Shown one piece after another: positions 9,155 through 19,421 of a stretch of DNA of 64,000 nucleotides. The notes beneath the pieces were generated by a model, which had not been told where the DNA came from, made no database searches, and worked only from the letters and a program-made list of their open reading frames with translations. Origin of the DNA: PGYR01 sp034670025 (GTDB taxonomy: Bacteria; Bacteroidota; Ignavibacteria; Kapaibacteriales; UBA2268). The stretch spans positions 1-64,000 of the forward strand of contig JAXMOE010000006.1 of the NCBI GenBank assembly GCA_034670025.1, given 5' to 3'. Positions within the stretch are counted from its first letter, which is position 1, and each line of letters starts with the position of its first letter. Both the position numbers and the translations under genes were made by a program.

Positions 9155-11317
9155 CTATTCTTTCACTAGCTTAATAGTTCTTATACCGCTTTCAGACATT
9201 AATCTACAGTAGTAAGAACCCGTAGGGTACTTAGAGCCATCAAGATTTACGCTAAAAGTACCAATACTATAGTCTTTGGTAATGATAAAATCAAATCTTC
9301 TACCAGTGATATCAACCACTTCAATAGAGAAAGATTCTGGCTTATCTAAAGTAAATTCAAAATTCAGCATGTTGTTAAATGGATTTGGACCGTATTCAAC
9401 ATTATTAATTAGGAATTTGCTTTCAACACTAGTTGGATTAGCAGAGATAATACCTACAGCCCATTCACTGAAGTGATCCACATCTGGACAAGTTATTGTT
9501 TTTTCATCTTTGTTATAAATTGAAGGGTATTGTGGTTGCCAATCTTCAGAATCATCCTCACGCCATATCATACCTATTATATTTGGTAGTTCAGGAGAAA
9601 GCATTTCATATTGTGAATCAAGCTGAACATCTAAATCAACTTTAAAATTGCCATTTTCAGCAGTAGATTCTATTTTCCATAATCTACCATTCGATATTTC
9701 AGTTATCTTGTTGTTAGAAGTTGAGTGCTTATTATCCCCAATGCTCATTGTTACGCTATTATTTTCGTCTACTACATTACCACTCTCATCACTTATAGTG
9801 ATACCAGTTTCTTCGAAAGATATGTTTTTTCCATTCTTTGTACCATTAGATTTAACTTTTAAACGGAATTTTAATAAACTATCTATATCTCTTCCTTTGT
9901 TCTCTTTAGGTTTGTTTTTCTTTAGCCAATTATATGCTTCTGTAAGAGTAACCATTTTGTCTTTATTTATATCAGCAGCTGGATCTTGGTAACATTTTGT
10001 AAAATTAAAAGTAAAGACCCCATATCCAATTAATTCTTTTGTTTTTGTGTCAATCAAATAATTAGCTAATGATTCTCTATCTTTTGCTGATGAAGTAACG
10101 AGTGTCACATTTGCATTCTCAAAATTAAACTCATCAGATACATCTTCCTCAACTAAACCAGAATAACATGACTCCCAAACTATACAATAGTCTTTAGCAC
10201 CTATTTCGCTTAATAGACCAATTACATTAAAACTTGGTATTGTCTCTTTACCATTCAGCATAACTTTTCTTTTGTCCATATGACCAGAATAATAAAAATG
10301 AATTTTATCATATTTACCTACCATTGATTATAATATCGAAACGATACTATCAGCTCCAATACCATGTTCTACTCTAATCTTTTCATCTGTAAGTCCAGAA
10401 TTTGATAATTTATTTTTAAGGGCTGTTTTCATCAAATCAACATTTCTAATAAATGAATCTTGAATTCTTTTACTCTTTAAATCAATTCCAGAAATAAGCA
10501 ATGCACACACTCTAGCTTTTTTATCTTGCACTTCGCCATTATCTATGAATATATCTGTACTTCCTTCAGGAATTTCTGGTTCCTGTCCGTAAATTAGTTT
10601 ATCATTGGTAAACATTACATTAGAATTCATATCCATTAGACTTGGGTAACCGTTAGCATTAACTGTGCTTAATTCATCATTTTCTATATCATAACTATAG
10701 AGTATTGTTGGGTGAGCATAGTAAGCATTTGGCATCATATCTATCCAACCTACGTACGAATTCGATTCTAACTTTAAGGATTCTTCATCAAATGCAGATT
10801 TAAGTTCATAGCCTTGTCCAACAGCTATATCATTTACATATGCAGGAGTATTCATATCTAAGTCTGCATTATTTGAGTAGAGTTCATTCAATTTTGATTC
10901 CAAATTATAAAACTTCGAACGGTACTCGAATTCAAAACTCCCTTCATTATTAGATGGGTCTTCATCAAAATCTACTTCAGTTGTAATAACACCTTTGTAT
11001 AGATTGTTATACTCTAACCCACCTGTTTCCAATTTCCCAAAATTTATAGTTACCGTTTCACCTGGTTCAACATCTTCACCTTCTACGTCTTTGCTATAAA
11101 TTAATTCCGATGATTCTAAAGAATACAAGCCAAATGTATATGTAATACCAGTTACAGAAAAGCTAGGATTCTGATTAGTATATTTAGCTACAATTTCTGG
11201 ATTTGCATCTTCATAAACTATAGGGTCAAATTTAATCTTTAAAGAAATCAAATCTCCAGCATTGCTTGTTGTAACTGCAAACACTAATAGTATAGCAAAA
11301 ATTATTAACTTTTTCAT
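9155..11317 (-). pseudogene. caspase-fold T9SS-secreted protein interrupted by one TAA
   Basis: Two open stretches, 11317-10328 and 10324-9155, are in the same frame and separated only by a TAA (10328-10330) and one serine codon. The first has a signal peptide (MKKLIIFAILLVFAVTTSNA), a beta-rich domain and, at its end, the first strands of a clan CD peptidase fold (ARVCALLISG...). The second continues with the His-Cys dyad, YYSGH (H15 of that part) and ESCYSG (C53), then beta domains and a T9SS C-terminal domain ending TIKLVKE. Together they make about 720 residues with catalytic residues after the stop. Without readthrough the upstream product is inactive and the downstream product has no export signal. 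It is a fresh nonsense mutation, a sequencing error or, least likely, programmed readthrough. Confidence 0.75.
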
Positions 11318-11981
11318 AACAACTCCATTATAGATTATTGAAAATACCTACAATATTACCAAAAAACTTTTTTACAACCTATTTCTAAAAATATTATTAG
11401 TGCAGATATATATCAAGTTACATAAGTTAATGAAAGCGATTATAACGGCACACCCTTGTTCTATGGACTTTTCTCACAAAAAGTGCCATATTATTATTAA
11501 ATATTCAGATAAAGAGAATATTAATTTTTTCCAAGACTCTTCGGGTGTCAAAGCATCCTCTCAAGTGACGATGATGGTTGCCTGGCTCTAGCGTTGGTTG
11601 TTGAAGAAGTATTGTTTACACCGAACTTAGGTATTGCATACGCCTAATAGCCACAGAGTGGCTAAATATCTGTAGTCTTAGTAATCTTTACAGATTGATA
11701 GCCGCGTAGTGGTTAAACTATAATATGTTACTTTCCCTCTGTAACAGCTTCTACATGTATTCAATCCCCTTTGGGGTTGGCTACGGATGTGAATTGTCCA
11801 ATTCTACTAATGTTTCGGCTACGCTCAACACGGCGTATTTAACTCCTACGGAGTTTATAATTTCTTACTCTTCTAAATAAAATCAATTGGAAAAGCCACA
11901 GAGTGGCGATATGTCAATAATACCCAAAATATCCCAATCAGTGAGAAGCTCCATAGGAGCGAAACTTAGGGAGGATAAATA
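11318..11981. other. gene-free stretch with palindromic relics
   Basis: I find no supported gene. It contains one copy (11535-11569) of the GACTCTTC...AGTGAC dispersed motif and several short perfect palindromes such as CCCCTTTGGGG and CTCCTACGGAG, like the gaps at 5000, 12900 and 32600. Reading frames here are short and have no recognisable content. Confidence 0.55.
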
Positions 11982-12777
11982 TCACTCCGGCACAACTAAC
12001 TTACCGCTAAACTCCACACCACCACTCGAAGAAATAGTATAAAAATATGCTCCATTGTTCAACTCAATTAACTCTACTGGTTGGAAGATAAAGCCGAAGG
12101 ACGAACCAACCGACCGAGTGAGTAACCGCTGCCCTGTTTGGCTGTAAAGCTCAAAGCTGTATTGCTTGTGGGAGGGGTCGTTGATGGCTATTTCTAAGTT
12201 GCGACCCGACTGATAGACACGGAATTTCTCGTCGGAGCTGAGTTCTTCTACTTCGGTGACTGTTTCTAAGCGGAAAATACCACCACCTTTACTGTCGGAA
12301 TAGTAAAAAGGAATACTGCCAGCCCATTCTATAAATACTGATGACCCTTTCATTTCAGGTCTTACTTCATGTTGAAACCAATTTTCTCCGCCATCAGTAG
12401 TTTCAACTATCTTACCCCAACTCCCAATAGCAATTCCGTGATTTTCTGTCCTAAAAGCTATTCTCTGTAACCCAAAAGGGGGGTCAAAAAAAGTATCTAC
12501 TAACTTTATCCAGTTTCTACCGCCATCAGTAGTCTTCCATATTAGGCTTTTTGATTGACCATTTTTATATTCTAACACTCTTCTATTAACAAAGTGCCAA
12601 CTTTTTCCTTGGTCAGTTGAGCGATGTATCTCAGTAGTATCTAAATTTACAGCAAACAAGTAACAATTCATGCTGTTTTATATGTGGCCGAACTAACACC
12701 CACTCTTTCTTAGCTTCTAACTTAAAGAAGCTCAGGGTAATGAGTAGAAATAAAATATATTTAATACTTCGTCCCAT
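11982..12777 (-). pseudogene. frameshifted Ycf48/BNR-type T9SS protein
   Basis: A good signal peptide starts at an ATG at 12777 (MGRSIKYILFLLITLSFF) but runs in a different frame from the main body, which is open from 12671 to 11982. The body has BNR/Ycf48-like repeats (STDQGKSW, TTDGGRNW, TTDGGENW) and a T9SS sorting domain ending FSGKLVVPE. Only two or three repeats remain, so there may also have been an internal deletion. The frames meet near 12672, where one base must be gained or lost. The body alone would lack an export signal. Relatives are beta-propeller proteins of unknown role. Confidence 0.6.
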
Positions 12778-13142
12778 TATTTTACCACTTGAAATTTGTT
12801 TGTAGAATATGTTTTATTGCTAAATTCATAACTCTAATAAACTTATTATGTGCTTCATAAAATAATGAAGCTATGTAGAGAAAACCTGTTTGTTAGGGGT
12901 TAATGTGGCTAAACATTAGTCATAGCAGACTTCTTACCACAGCTCTTGTGCCCCTCTGGAGGGGCTGTCTGAACTTGTTTCAGACTTAGGGAGGACTAAA
13001 ATGTCACAGTGTGCGTAGCGTGGCTGTCTGTCTTAGCTTTATGAGATTCCCACGTTCGCTCGGAATGAATTATTCGTCCACCTCCGTCTTTTGCCTTTAG
13101 CAAAAGCCACCTCCGCCAGCGGAGGATAAGCCCCACAACTCA
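12778..13142. other. gene-free stretch with strong palindromes
   Basis: There is no gene here. It contains CTTTTGC/GCAAAAG (13088-13106) and CCTCCGC/GCGGAGG (13110-13125), both perfect, and a CCCCTCTGGAGGGG palindrome near 12952. The CCTCCGC element recurs at 32687-32702. Confidence 0.55.
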
Positions 13143-13655
13143 TCAACAATACAAAAACTGCTTCCATTCCATCTTTGGGTTGCCAATCTTTTGGTTTAGG
13201 TAAATAACGTAATTCGGTTCTTGTGGTTTTGTTAGCAATCGCATATTGGCCTCGCTTAGGGTGCGGCTGCCTTTGGTATTGTTGCAACTGAAGCATGCGG
13301 TTGTTAGGTTTTCCCAGCTCTCTTGTCCACCGCGTGACTTAGGTATTATGTGGTCTAAGGTCAACTTCCCACTCGTTGTACCGCAATACTGGCAGCGACT
13401 GCTGTCCCTTCGGAATATATTCTTTTTGCTTAGTTCTACTTGCCTGTAGCTTATTCTGTGGTATTGGAGCAAACGGATTACACTTGGGAAATCGAACGAT
13501 TGGCTCACCGAACGAATAAATTTCCCCTTTTCTTTTTCCACTAATTCTGCTTTGCTCATAAATAGCAATAACATTGCACGTTTGGGGGTACAGATTGTGA
13601 GCGGCTCATAACTTTGGTTTAGTACTAATACTCGGCCGCTTAGTACGTCATTGAT
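13143..13655 (-). CDS. HNH endonuclease-family protein, ATC start proposed
   Basis: The first ATG (13574) cuts off conserved sequence. In the same frame upstream lies VLVLNQSYEPLTICTPKRA, the normal N-terminus of this widespread HNH family. No ATG, GTG or TTG occurs between 13574 and the upstream TGA, and the best-placed codon is ATC at 13655 (giving x-N-D-V-L-S-G). From there the protein is 170 residues, the usual length. It has a zinc-type CQYCG pair, the HNH core LTLDHIIPKSRGG...ENLTTACFSCNN and an intact catalytic His. The cellular role of this solitary HNH family is not established. It is not next to a restriction or phage gene. Confidence 0.75.
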   Translation of the reverse strand: MNDVLSGRVLVLNQSYEPLTICTPKRAMLLLFMSKAELVEKEKGKFIRSVSQSFDFPSVIRLLQYHRISYRQVELSKKNIFRRDSSRCQYCGTTSGKLTLDHIIPKSRGGQESWENLTTACFSCNNTKGSRTLSEANMRLLTKPQEPNYVIYLNQKIGNPKMEWKQFLYC

Positions 13656-13798
13656 TGTATTTCGATAGATACTGAAGGCAAATCACCACTTGTTTGATTG
13701 TTAATGAATGTATTTATCCGGCTAAAAATTTATCTAAGTTAGTAAAATATCTTAAATTTGCTACAAATATTTAATTAAGAAACAAATAAAGTTTTCAA

Positions 13799-14953
13799 AT
13801 GTTACAATCAAAAATAGATAATGGTTCGCTTATAGTAGGTGTATTGGGTGCAGGACAACTCGCAAAAATGTTGGCAAACGACGCCTATCGCTTAGGTCTT
13901 CGCTTTGCTACCATCGAAGAAAAACCCGGTAGCCCAGCTACTTTCATGACAAAATTCGACTTTTCTGGCTCTGGCAACGACCGAGAAAGATTAGACAAGT
14001 TCGTTGCTTCGTGCGATGTCATCACACTGGAAAATGAGTTTATAGACCCAGAAATATTAGAATACATAGAAGAGAGCAAGCCTGTTTATCCTTCTTCTAA
14101 GACATTGAAGTTGATCCAAGACAAATTTATCCAGAAAAAAACTTTTGCCCAAGCTGGACTGAAACTACCCAACTACAACAAGATGGACAATGTAGAAGAT
14201 TGCATAAAGTTTGGGGAGCAGTTTGGTTATCCTTTTGTACTAAAAGCAAGAAAATATGGATATGATGGCTATGGCAACGAAACTGTCCGCAATGAGGGAG
14301 AGATAGAAAAAGCATACAATAACTTGACGAAGAATAATAAATCTGGTTTATTGGCAGAATCATTCGTGAATTTCACTAAAGAGCTCGCCGTTATGGTTGC
14401 TCGTAGTAAGAATGGCGAAACAGCTATCTACCCTTGCGTAGAGACCATACAGCGTGACCACATCTGTCATCAGATTATTGCTCCAGCCGAGGTTGACAGT
14501 GCAGTTGCTGAGACAGCGCAACAAGCCGCACTCGCTTGCGTTAAGGCGATAGATGGTGTCGGAGTTTTCGGTATTGAGCTTTTTCTTACAGAAGATGGAG
14601 AAGTCTTGGTAAACGAAATTGCTCCACGACCGCACAACTCTGGTCACTACACAATTGAGGGGTGTTACACTTCGCAATACGAGAATGCAATCAGAGCAAT
14701 CAATGGTTTGCCACTTGGTAACACAGATTTAATAACAGGCGCTGCTTGTATGATTAATCTACTTGGTGAACGCGATGGCAGTGGAGTTCCGTCATCACCT
14801 GACAAGATGTTACAATCGAAAGCAAAGCTTCATTTATACGACAAGACAGATTCGAGAGTTGGCAGGAAGATGGGGCACATAACTGCAATAGCAAACACCA
14901 CAGACGAAGCAATAAAAATTGCTAAAAAAGCAGCTGCTGATTTTAAGTGGTAA
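13799..14953 (+). CDS. purK: 5-(carboxyamino)imidazole ribonucleotide synthase
   Basis: This 384-residue ATP-grasp enzyme carboxylates AIR to N5-CAIR in purine synthesis. It shows the N-terminal GVLGAGQLAKMLA nucleotide motif, the PFVLKARKYGYDGYGN lid segment and the C-terminal VNEIAPRPHNSGHYTIEGC signature specific to PurK. No purE is in the window. It overlaps the following outer-membrane gene by seven bases, which suggests co-transcription. Confidence 0.97.
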   Translation: MLQSKIDNGSLIVGVLGAGQLAKMLANDAYRLGLRFATIEEKPGSPATFMTKFDFSGSGNDRERLDKFVASCDVITLENEFIDPEILEYIEESKPVYPSSKTLKLIQDKFIQKKTFAQAGLKLPNYNKMDNVEDCIKFGEQFGYPFVLKARKYGYDGYGNETVRNEGEIEKAYNNLTKNNKSGLLAESFVNFTKELAVMVARSKNGETAIYPCVETIQRDHICHQIIAPAEVDSAVAETAQQAALACVKAIDGVGVFGIELFLTEDGEVLVNEIAPRPHNSGHYTIEGCYTSQYENAIRAINGLPLGNTDLITGAACMINLLGERDGSGVPSSPDKMLQSKAKLHLYDKTDSRVGRKMGHITAIANTTDEAIKIAKKAAADFKW

Positions 14954-16569
14954 TTAGACTTATACATATTTTAATTGCATTGATAACTCTAACCATAGCA
15001 GTTGGTTATACTGCTGTGAGCCAACCCAAGATTGGCAATATATACATAGAAAATGGGAATGTGTTCGACTCAACAGAGTCTAATGCCCTATATATAAGGG
15101 ATATAATGAACTCATTGCATATTGTGACCAAACCTTATGTAATTGAAGACGAACTGCTATTCAAGCCAGAAGATGAGTTAACTGAACAAGTGCTTTCCGA
15201 AACAGAGAGAAATCTAAGGATGATGGGCCTTTTTACGGATGTTCAAATAGAATTAGATTCTACTGGCTTCGGATTCTATGATGCTTATGTTGTTACCAAA
15301 GACCGTTGGTCACTAACGCCTTCTATCCTCTACGGCACAGGTGGGGGAATATCCGAATACGGTGGACGTATTTCTGAAAAAAACCTATTGGGTACGGGCA
15401 ATAAGGTATTGTTGGAGGGTCTTTATAGAAATGAAAATGACATTAGGTGGCAAGGTTTAGCACAGGTTGAAATGCCGCGGATATTTCGCTCGGAGTTGAG
15501 CTTACTTACGTCGTTACAAGCTAACAGATTTAGAACGGATCAAGATATGGATATAATAAATCCATACAGAAATACTAAGGACAAACTGTCTTATGGAGTC
15601 AAGCTAAACAATTCTTTTGGTAAAGACTTTTTGTATTTCAACGCTCAGGACTCATTTTTGCTTATGCCTTTTCACGAAAGAGTCGGACAGGCATTCTACT
15701 CTCAAGCAATTAATAGTGAATCAAGATTGTTTTTCACTGGTCTGATAGAATACAACAGCACCAACAGGGGACTACCAGAATACAGGCGAGCTTATGACAA
15801 TAGTGGAAAGGTGTTGATACAATTCAGTTCTCTTAGTCAAGAGTTTATACCTGTTGACAAAATAAACCAATTCCGCACAGAAGACTTGGTAGTTGGGGGC
15901 TATGGGCGTGTAATATTAGGTAAGGTATTCCCAATAGAAGGTGAGGGTGACAACTTGCTATTCCTTGGTGGACAAGGAGAAGAGAGCTATTACGATGGCG
16001 ACACTTATCTATTTGGACAAATGACTGCTGGTACTGGGTTCAAAGGTGCAACGGCTTTTTATACTTACCAAGAGTTCTTGGGTCTCGGTTTTCACAAAGT
16101 ATCTGATAGATTGACATTAGCCGCCAAAATTCGTCAACAAACTGCGTGGCGATGGCAACCTATCAGGCAACTTATTTTAGACAATGATTTTGGTCTTCGT
16201 GGGTATAACGCTAACAGATTTGCAGGTGATAATCGTCTGTTGAGTAATCTGGAACTAAGATATTTTACGGGTCTTGACCTGTGGTTATTCGATTTTGAGT
16301 TAGCTGGATTTTATGATTTAGGTACTGTTTGGAATCAATCCACACCGCTGAACAAAACGCAATTCTATAATTCAGTAGGTCTAGGGTTTCGATTCCACAG
16401 CAGAAAGACATCGGGCGATAATAGTATTTTCAGAATCGACTTAGCTTATAATTTATACGATGGGGATTTTGGTGGAGTAATATTTACTACCAACCAACTG
16501 TTCTCTCCAATCCGTGATCATATTTACAAATTGCCACAATTGTTTGGTATTGAGTTTGATTCGCAATAA
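14947..16569 (+). CDS. Omp85/BamA-TamA-like outer-membrane protein
   Basis: This 540-residue protein starts at GTG (14947), inside the purK end. It has a signal peptide (about residues 1-26), a POTRA-like region of about 85 residues (IGNIYIENGNVFDS... MMGLFTDVQIELD) and a long beta-barrel half with a final stretch ending IFRIDLAYNLYDG-like strands. This is the layout of the Bac_surface_Ag (Omp85) family, but with about one POTRA domain instead of BamA's five, so it is not the main BamA. It may be a TamA-like or lineage-specific transporter or assembly factor. The neighbours give no further clue. Confidence 0.75.
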   Translation: MVIRLIHILIALITLTIAVGYTAVSQPKIGNIYIENGNVFDSTESNALYIRDIMNSLHIVTKPYVIEDELLFKPEDELTEQVLSETERNLRMMGLFTDVQIELDSTGFGFYDAYVVTKDRWSLTPSILYGTGGGISEYGGRISEKNLLGTGNKVLLEGLYRNENDIRWQGLAQVEMPRIFRSELSLLTSLQANRFRTDQDMDIINPYRNTKDKLSYGVKLNNSFGKDFLYFNAQDSFLLMPFHERVGQAFYSQAINSESRLFFTGLIEYNSTNRGLPEYRRAYDNSGKVLIQFSSLSQEFIPVDKINQFRTEDLVVGGYGRVILGKVFPIEGEGDNLLFLGGQGEESYYDGDTYLFGQMTAGTGFKGATAFYTYQEFLGLGFHKVSDRLTLAAKIRQQTAWRWQPIRQLILDNDFGLRGYNANRFAGDNRLLSNLELRYFTGLDLWLFDFELAGFYDLGTVWNQSTPLNKTQFYNSVGLGFRFHSRKTSGDNSIFRIDLAYNLYDGDFGGVIFTTNQLFSPIRDHIYKLPQLFGIEFDSQ

Positions 16570-16582
16570 AAAAAGAGATGAA

Positions 16583-16598
16583 TGTTTCACGTGAAACA
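16583..16598. promoter_or_regulatory. parS: parS chromosome-partition site 1
   Basis: TGTTTCACGTGAAACA is a perfect 16-bp palindrome identical to the conserved ParB (Spo0J) binding site. It lies in the gap just upstream of mnmG. Confidence 0.9.
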
Positions 16599-16611
16599 TA
16601 TTAGAGAATAA

Positions 16612-18477
16612 ATGGACAATAATTTCGACATATTAGTAATTGGTGCAGGACACGCTGGAATAGAAGCGGCAATTGCCCCTGCAAAAATGGGACTCAAAGT
16701 TGGGTTGCTCACTATGAGCTTCCACAATATGGGTAAACCATCGTGCAATCCCTCTATTGGTGGCTCTGCCAAAGGGCATTTGGTCAAAGAACTCGATGCT
16801 TTGGGTGGCGAAATGCCTTACCTCGCTGACAAAGCAGGTCTGTCATTCAAGATGCTCAACACTTCTAAAGGCCCTGCCGTCTGGTCGCCAAGAGCACAAA
16901 TAGATAAAGATCTTTACCCGCTATATGCTACAGAAACCCTATTCAACACGCCTAATCTGACTATGATTAAGGCAAAAGCAACAGAGATATTGATTGAAAA
17001 CGATACTGTAGTGGGGCTGAAAACTTCTGATGGAGAGACACTCAAGACCAAGGCGATAGTGCTTTGTGCTGGTACTTTCCTAAAAGCAGTTATGCACACG
17101 GGGCTGGAGCAGACAAAAGGCGGTAGAATAGGCGAAGACACAGCTGATAAAATTTCAGACATGCTTAATCACTATGGCTTCCAACGTGGTCGTTTGAAAA
17201 CGGGTACTCCACCTAGAATATCCGAAAACAGTATAGATTACAGCAAAACAAGAGTTGCTGACATAGATATGATTCCTCGTCCGTTTTCACACAGAACTGA
17301 TTCCGTACGCAACGTAATGGTTTGCTACCAAACAGAGACCAATGAGACGACTCATAGTATATTAGAAGAAGGATTCGACGATTCGCCTATGTTTTCAGGT
17401 CGGCTAACAGGTGCTGGGCCGAGATATTGCCCATCTATTGAAGATAAGATATTCCGTTTTGCTGAGAGAAAGAGCCACAAGATACTATTTGAACCAGAGG
17501 GGTTGAACACTGATTCAATCTATGTCAATGGCTATTCCACTAGTCTTCCGCTTGATATACAAAAGCGAGCAATAGTAACAATACCAGGGCTTGAGAAAGC
17601 AGAGATTACTGTTCCTGGCTATGCCGTTGAATATGACTTCTTCTTCCCGTATCAATTGCGTTTCACGTTAGAGACAAAAGCTGTTGATGGGTTGTACTTT
17701 GCTGGACAGATTAATGGCACAAGTGGCTACGAAGAAGCTGCAGTGCAAGGTTTCATGGCTGGTGTAAATGCTGGACTAAAGCTAAAAGGCGAAGAACCCT
17801 TAGTATTAAAGCGTTCTGAAGCTTACATTGGTGTGCTGATAGATGATTTGGTAAACAAAAGTACTAATGAGCCATATAGAATATTCACTTCTCTGGCAGA
17901 ATATCGCTTACTGTTGAGACAAGACAATGCAGAACGAAGATTAGCCAAACACGGACATAGAGTCGGACTTGTGTCTGACGAGCGACTTAGAAGAGTAGAA
18001 GAGACAGAATCAACTCTAAAAGAAGCATATAAGCACACGACTAAGAATAAAGTTACTCCTGATGAGGTGAATCACTATTTACAATCGGCAAATGAGAGTG
18101 AAATAACATTTTCTACAGATATTTACCAGCTTACAAAGCGTTCCCGAACAAAGCTTAAGCCACTGTTAGACAATATGAGCAAAAGAACTAAGTTGTTAGA
18201 AAAGATTAGATCTGACGAAAAGCTTACGCATCAGTTAGAAACAGAGATAAAGTACGAAGGTTATATCAAAAGACAGATGAAAGAAATAGAACACTTCCTC
18301 AAAAATGAAAACAAAATGATACCAGAGGACACAAATTATAGCAAGATAAACTCTCTTTCTACTGAAGCGATAGAGAAACTAAGCAAGATAAAGCCGGGTT
18401 CATTGGGGCAAGCGTCACGAATATCAGGCATTTCTGCTACTGATATTTCCATTCTAACTGTTTATCTAAAATCGTAG
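16612..18477 (+). CDS. mnmG: tRNA uridine-5-carboxymethylaminomethyl synthesis enzyme MnmG
   Basis: This 621-residue FAD protein (GidA) works with MnmE to modify U34 of several tRNAs. The N-terminal dinucleotide motif is GAGHAGIEA. The family signatures CNPSIGGSAKGHLVKELDALGGEM and GRLKTGTPPRI are present, along with the C-terminal MnmE-binding helical domain (YEGYIKRQ... LSKIKPGSLGQASRISG). The length is normal. It is flanked on both sides by parS palindromes, which fits the common origin-proximal position of gidA. Confidence 0.98.
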   Translation: MDNNFDILVIGAGHAGIEAAIAPAKMGLKVGLLTMSFHNMGKPSCNPSIGGSAKGHLVKELDALGGEMPYLADKAGLSFKMLNTSKGPAVWSPRAQIDKDLYPLYATETLFNTPNLTMIKAKATEILIENDTVVGLKTSDGETLKTKAIVLCAGTFLKAVMHTGLEQTKGGRIGEDTADKISDMLNHYGFQRGRLKTGTPPRISENSIDYSKTRVADIDMIPRPFSHRTDSVRNVMVCYQTETNETTHSILEEGFDDSPMFSGRLTGAGPRYCPSIEDKIFRFAERKSHKILFEPEGLNTDSIYVNGYSTSLPLDIQKRAIVTIPGLEKAEITVPGYAVEYDFFFPYQLRFTLETKAVDGLYFAGQINGTSGYEEAAVQGFMAGVNAGLKLKGEEPLVLKRSEAYIGVLIDDLVNKSTNEPYRIFTSLAEYRLLLRQDNAERRLAKHGHRVGLVSDERLRRVEETESTLKEAYKHTTKNKVTPDEVNHYLQSANESEITFSTDIYQLTKRSRTKLKPLLDNMSKRTKLLEKIRSDEKLTHQLETEIKYEGYIKRQMKEIEHFLKNENKMIPEDTNYSKINSLSTEAIEKLSKIKPGSLGQASRISGISATDISILTVYLKS

Positions 18478-18479
18478 AA

Positions 18480-18495
18480 TGTTTCACGTGAAACA
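18480..18495. promoter_or_regulatory. parS: parS chromosome-partition site 2
   Basis: This is a second perfect TGTTTCACGTGAAACA, starting three bases after the mnmG stop. The two copies are 1.9 kb apart, as in typical parS clusters near the origin. Confidence 0.9.
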
Positions 18496-18509
18496 TTAGA
18501 GGTGTTTTT

Positions 18510-19421
18510 ATCAGCAAAAAAATAGTAATAACGGGAGCAACAGGGAAAGTAGCAGAAGCTACTTACAAATACTTGTGCAGAGAAACAGACTATGACATAG
18601 TTTTGTTTTCTTCTGGGTCAGAATATCTGAACAAAAGGAAGCAAGATGCCGTTTATACATTTGATATAAGACACAAAAAGACATTAAACTTTATATTAGA
18701 AGACGAAAATCCCGATGTGGTTATAAATACTGCTGCGATGACAGATGTAGATGGCTGTGAGGAAAATAAGAAATTAGCAATGGAGTTGAATGCCTTTTTA
18801 CCAGAATCATTGGCCATTTTTGCAAATAAGTATGATTTTCATCTTATAACATTCTCTACAGACTATATTTTTAATGGAAAAGAAGGCCCATACACAGAAG
18901 ACGCTACTCCTGACCCACTGAGCTATTACGGCAAGTCGAAGTTAGCAGGAGAAAATGCTGTTAAGATTGAGGGTGGAGATAAATGGTCGATTATTAGAAC
19001 AAATGTTGTCTATGGTAATAGCTCTTATAACAAAATTGATTTCATTCGCTGGGTAGTCAATGCTCTTAGCGAAGGCAAAAAGCTGAATATTATAGATGGA
19101 CAGTGGTGTAATCCTACTTTGACGGACGATATTGCCAAAGGGGTACACAGGATTATAGAAAAAAATGAGCGTGGGTTAGTTAACTTTGCTGGGCGTGGTT
19201 ATTATAATAGGTATGATATTGCTATGATGATAGCAGTGGTGTTTAATTTTGATACTGAATTGATTACTAAGATTCCATCGTCAAAGCTAAAACAAAAAGC
19301 GGTTAGACCTGAGAAAGGTGGACTCACAAATTTGAAAGCAGAAACAAGCTTGAATATGACATTTTCGGATTTGGAAACAGGATTGATTAATCTGAAACAT
19401 CAGTTAAATAAGGACAAATAA
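18510..19421 (+). CDS. RmlD-like NAD(P)-dependent sugar reductase, ATC start proposed
   Basis: The first canonical ORF start (18573) lies after the cofactor-binding motif. The 21 codons before it encode SKKIVITGATGKVAEATYKYL, the expected Rossmann N-terminus. The only initiator-like codon at the right place is ATC (18510-18512); a TGA lies upstream and no ATG, GTG or TTG intervenes. From there it is 303 residues, normal for dTDP-4-dehydrorhamnose reductase. It keeps the YGKSKLAGE catalytic Tyr-Lys motif and NTAAMTDVDGCE. It begins 14 bases past parS 2 and overlaps hldA by one base. The substrate is not certain because no rmlA, rmlB or rmlC is in the window. Confidence 0.8.
   Translation: MSKKIVITGATGKVAEATYKYLCRETDYDIVLFSSGSEYLNKRKQDAVYTFDIRHKKTLNFILEDENPDVVINTAAMTDVDGCEENKKLAMELNAFLPESLAIFANKYDFHLITFSTDYIFNGKEGPYTEDATPDPLSYYGKSKLAGENAVKIEGGDKWSIIRTNVVYGNSSYNKIDFIRWVVNALSEGKKLNIIDGQWCNPTLTDDIAKGVHRIIEKNERGLVNFAGRGYYNRYDIAMMIAVVFNFDTELITKIPSSKLKQKAVRPEKGGLTNLKAETSLNMTFSDLETGLINLKHQLNKDK

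Noticed and set aside
11400..11591. 63-residue ORF in the gap after the caspase-like gene
   Set aside because: It runs into the dispersed GACTCTTC motif and has no signal, family or codon support.
13039..13296. Basic 85-residue ORF on the minus strand
   Set aside because: It overlaps the HNH gene in another frame and has no recognisable content.
13143..13574. HNH protein starting at its first ATG
   Set aside because: Conserved N-terminal family residues are encoded upstream in the same frame, so this start is too short.
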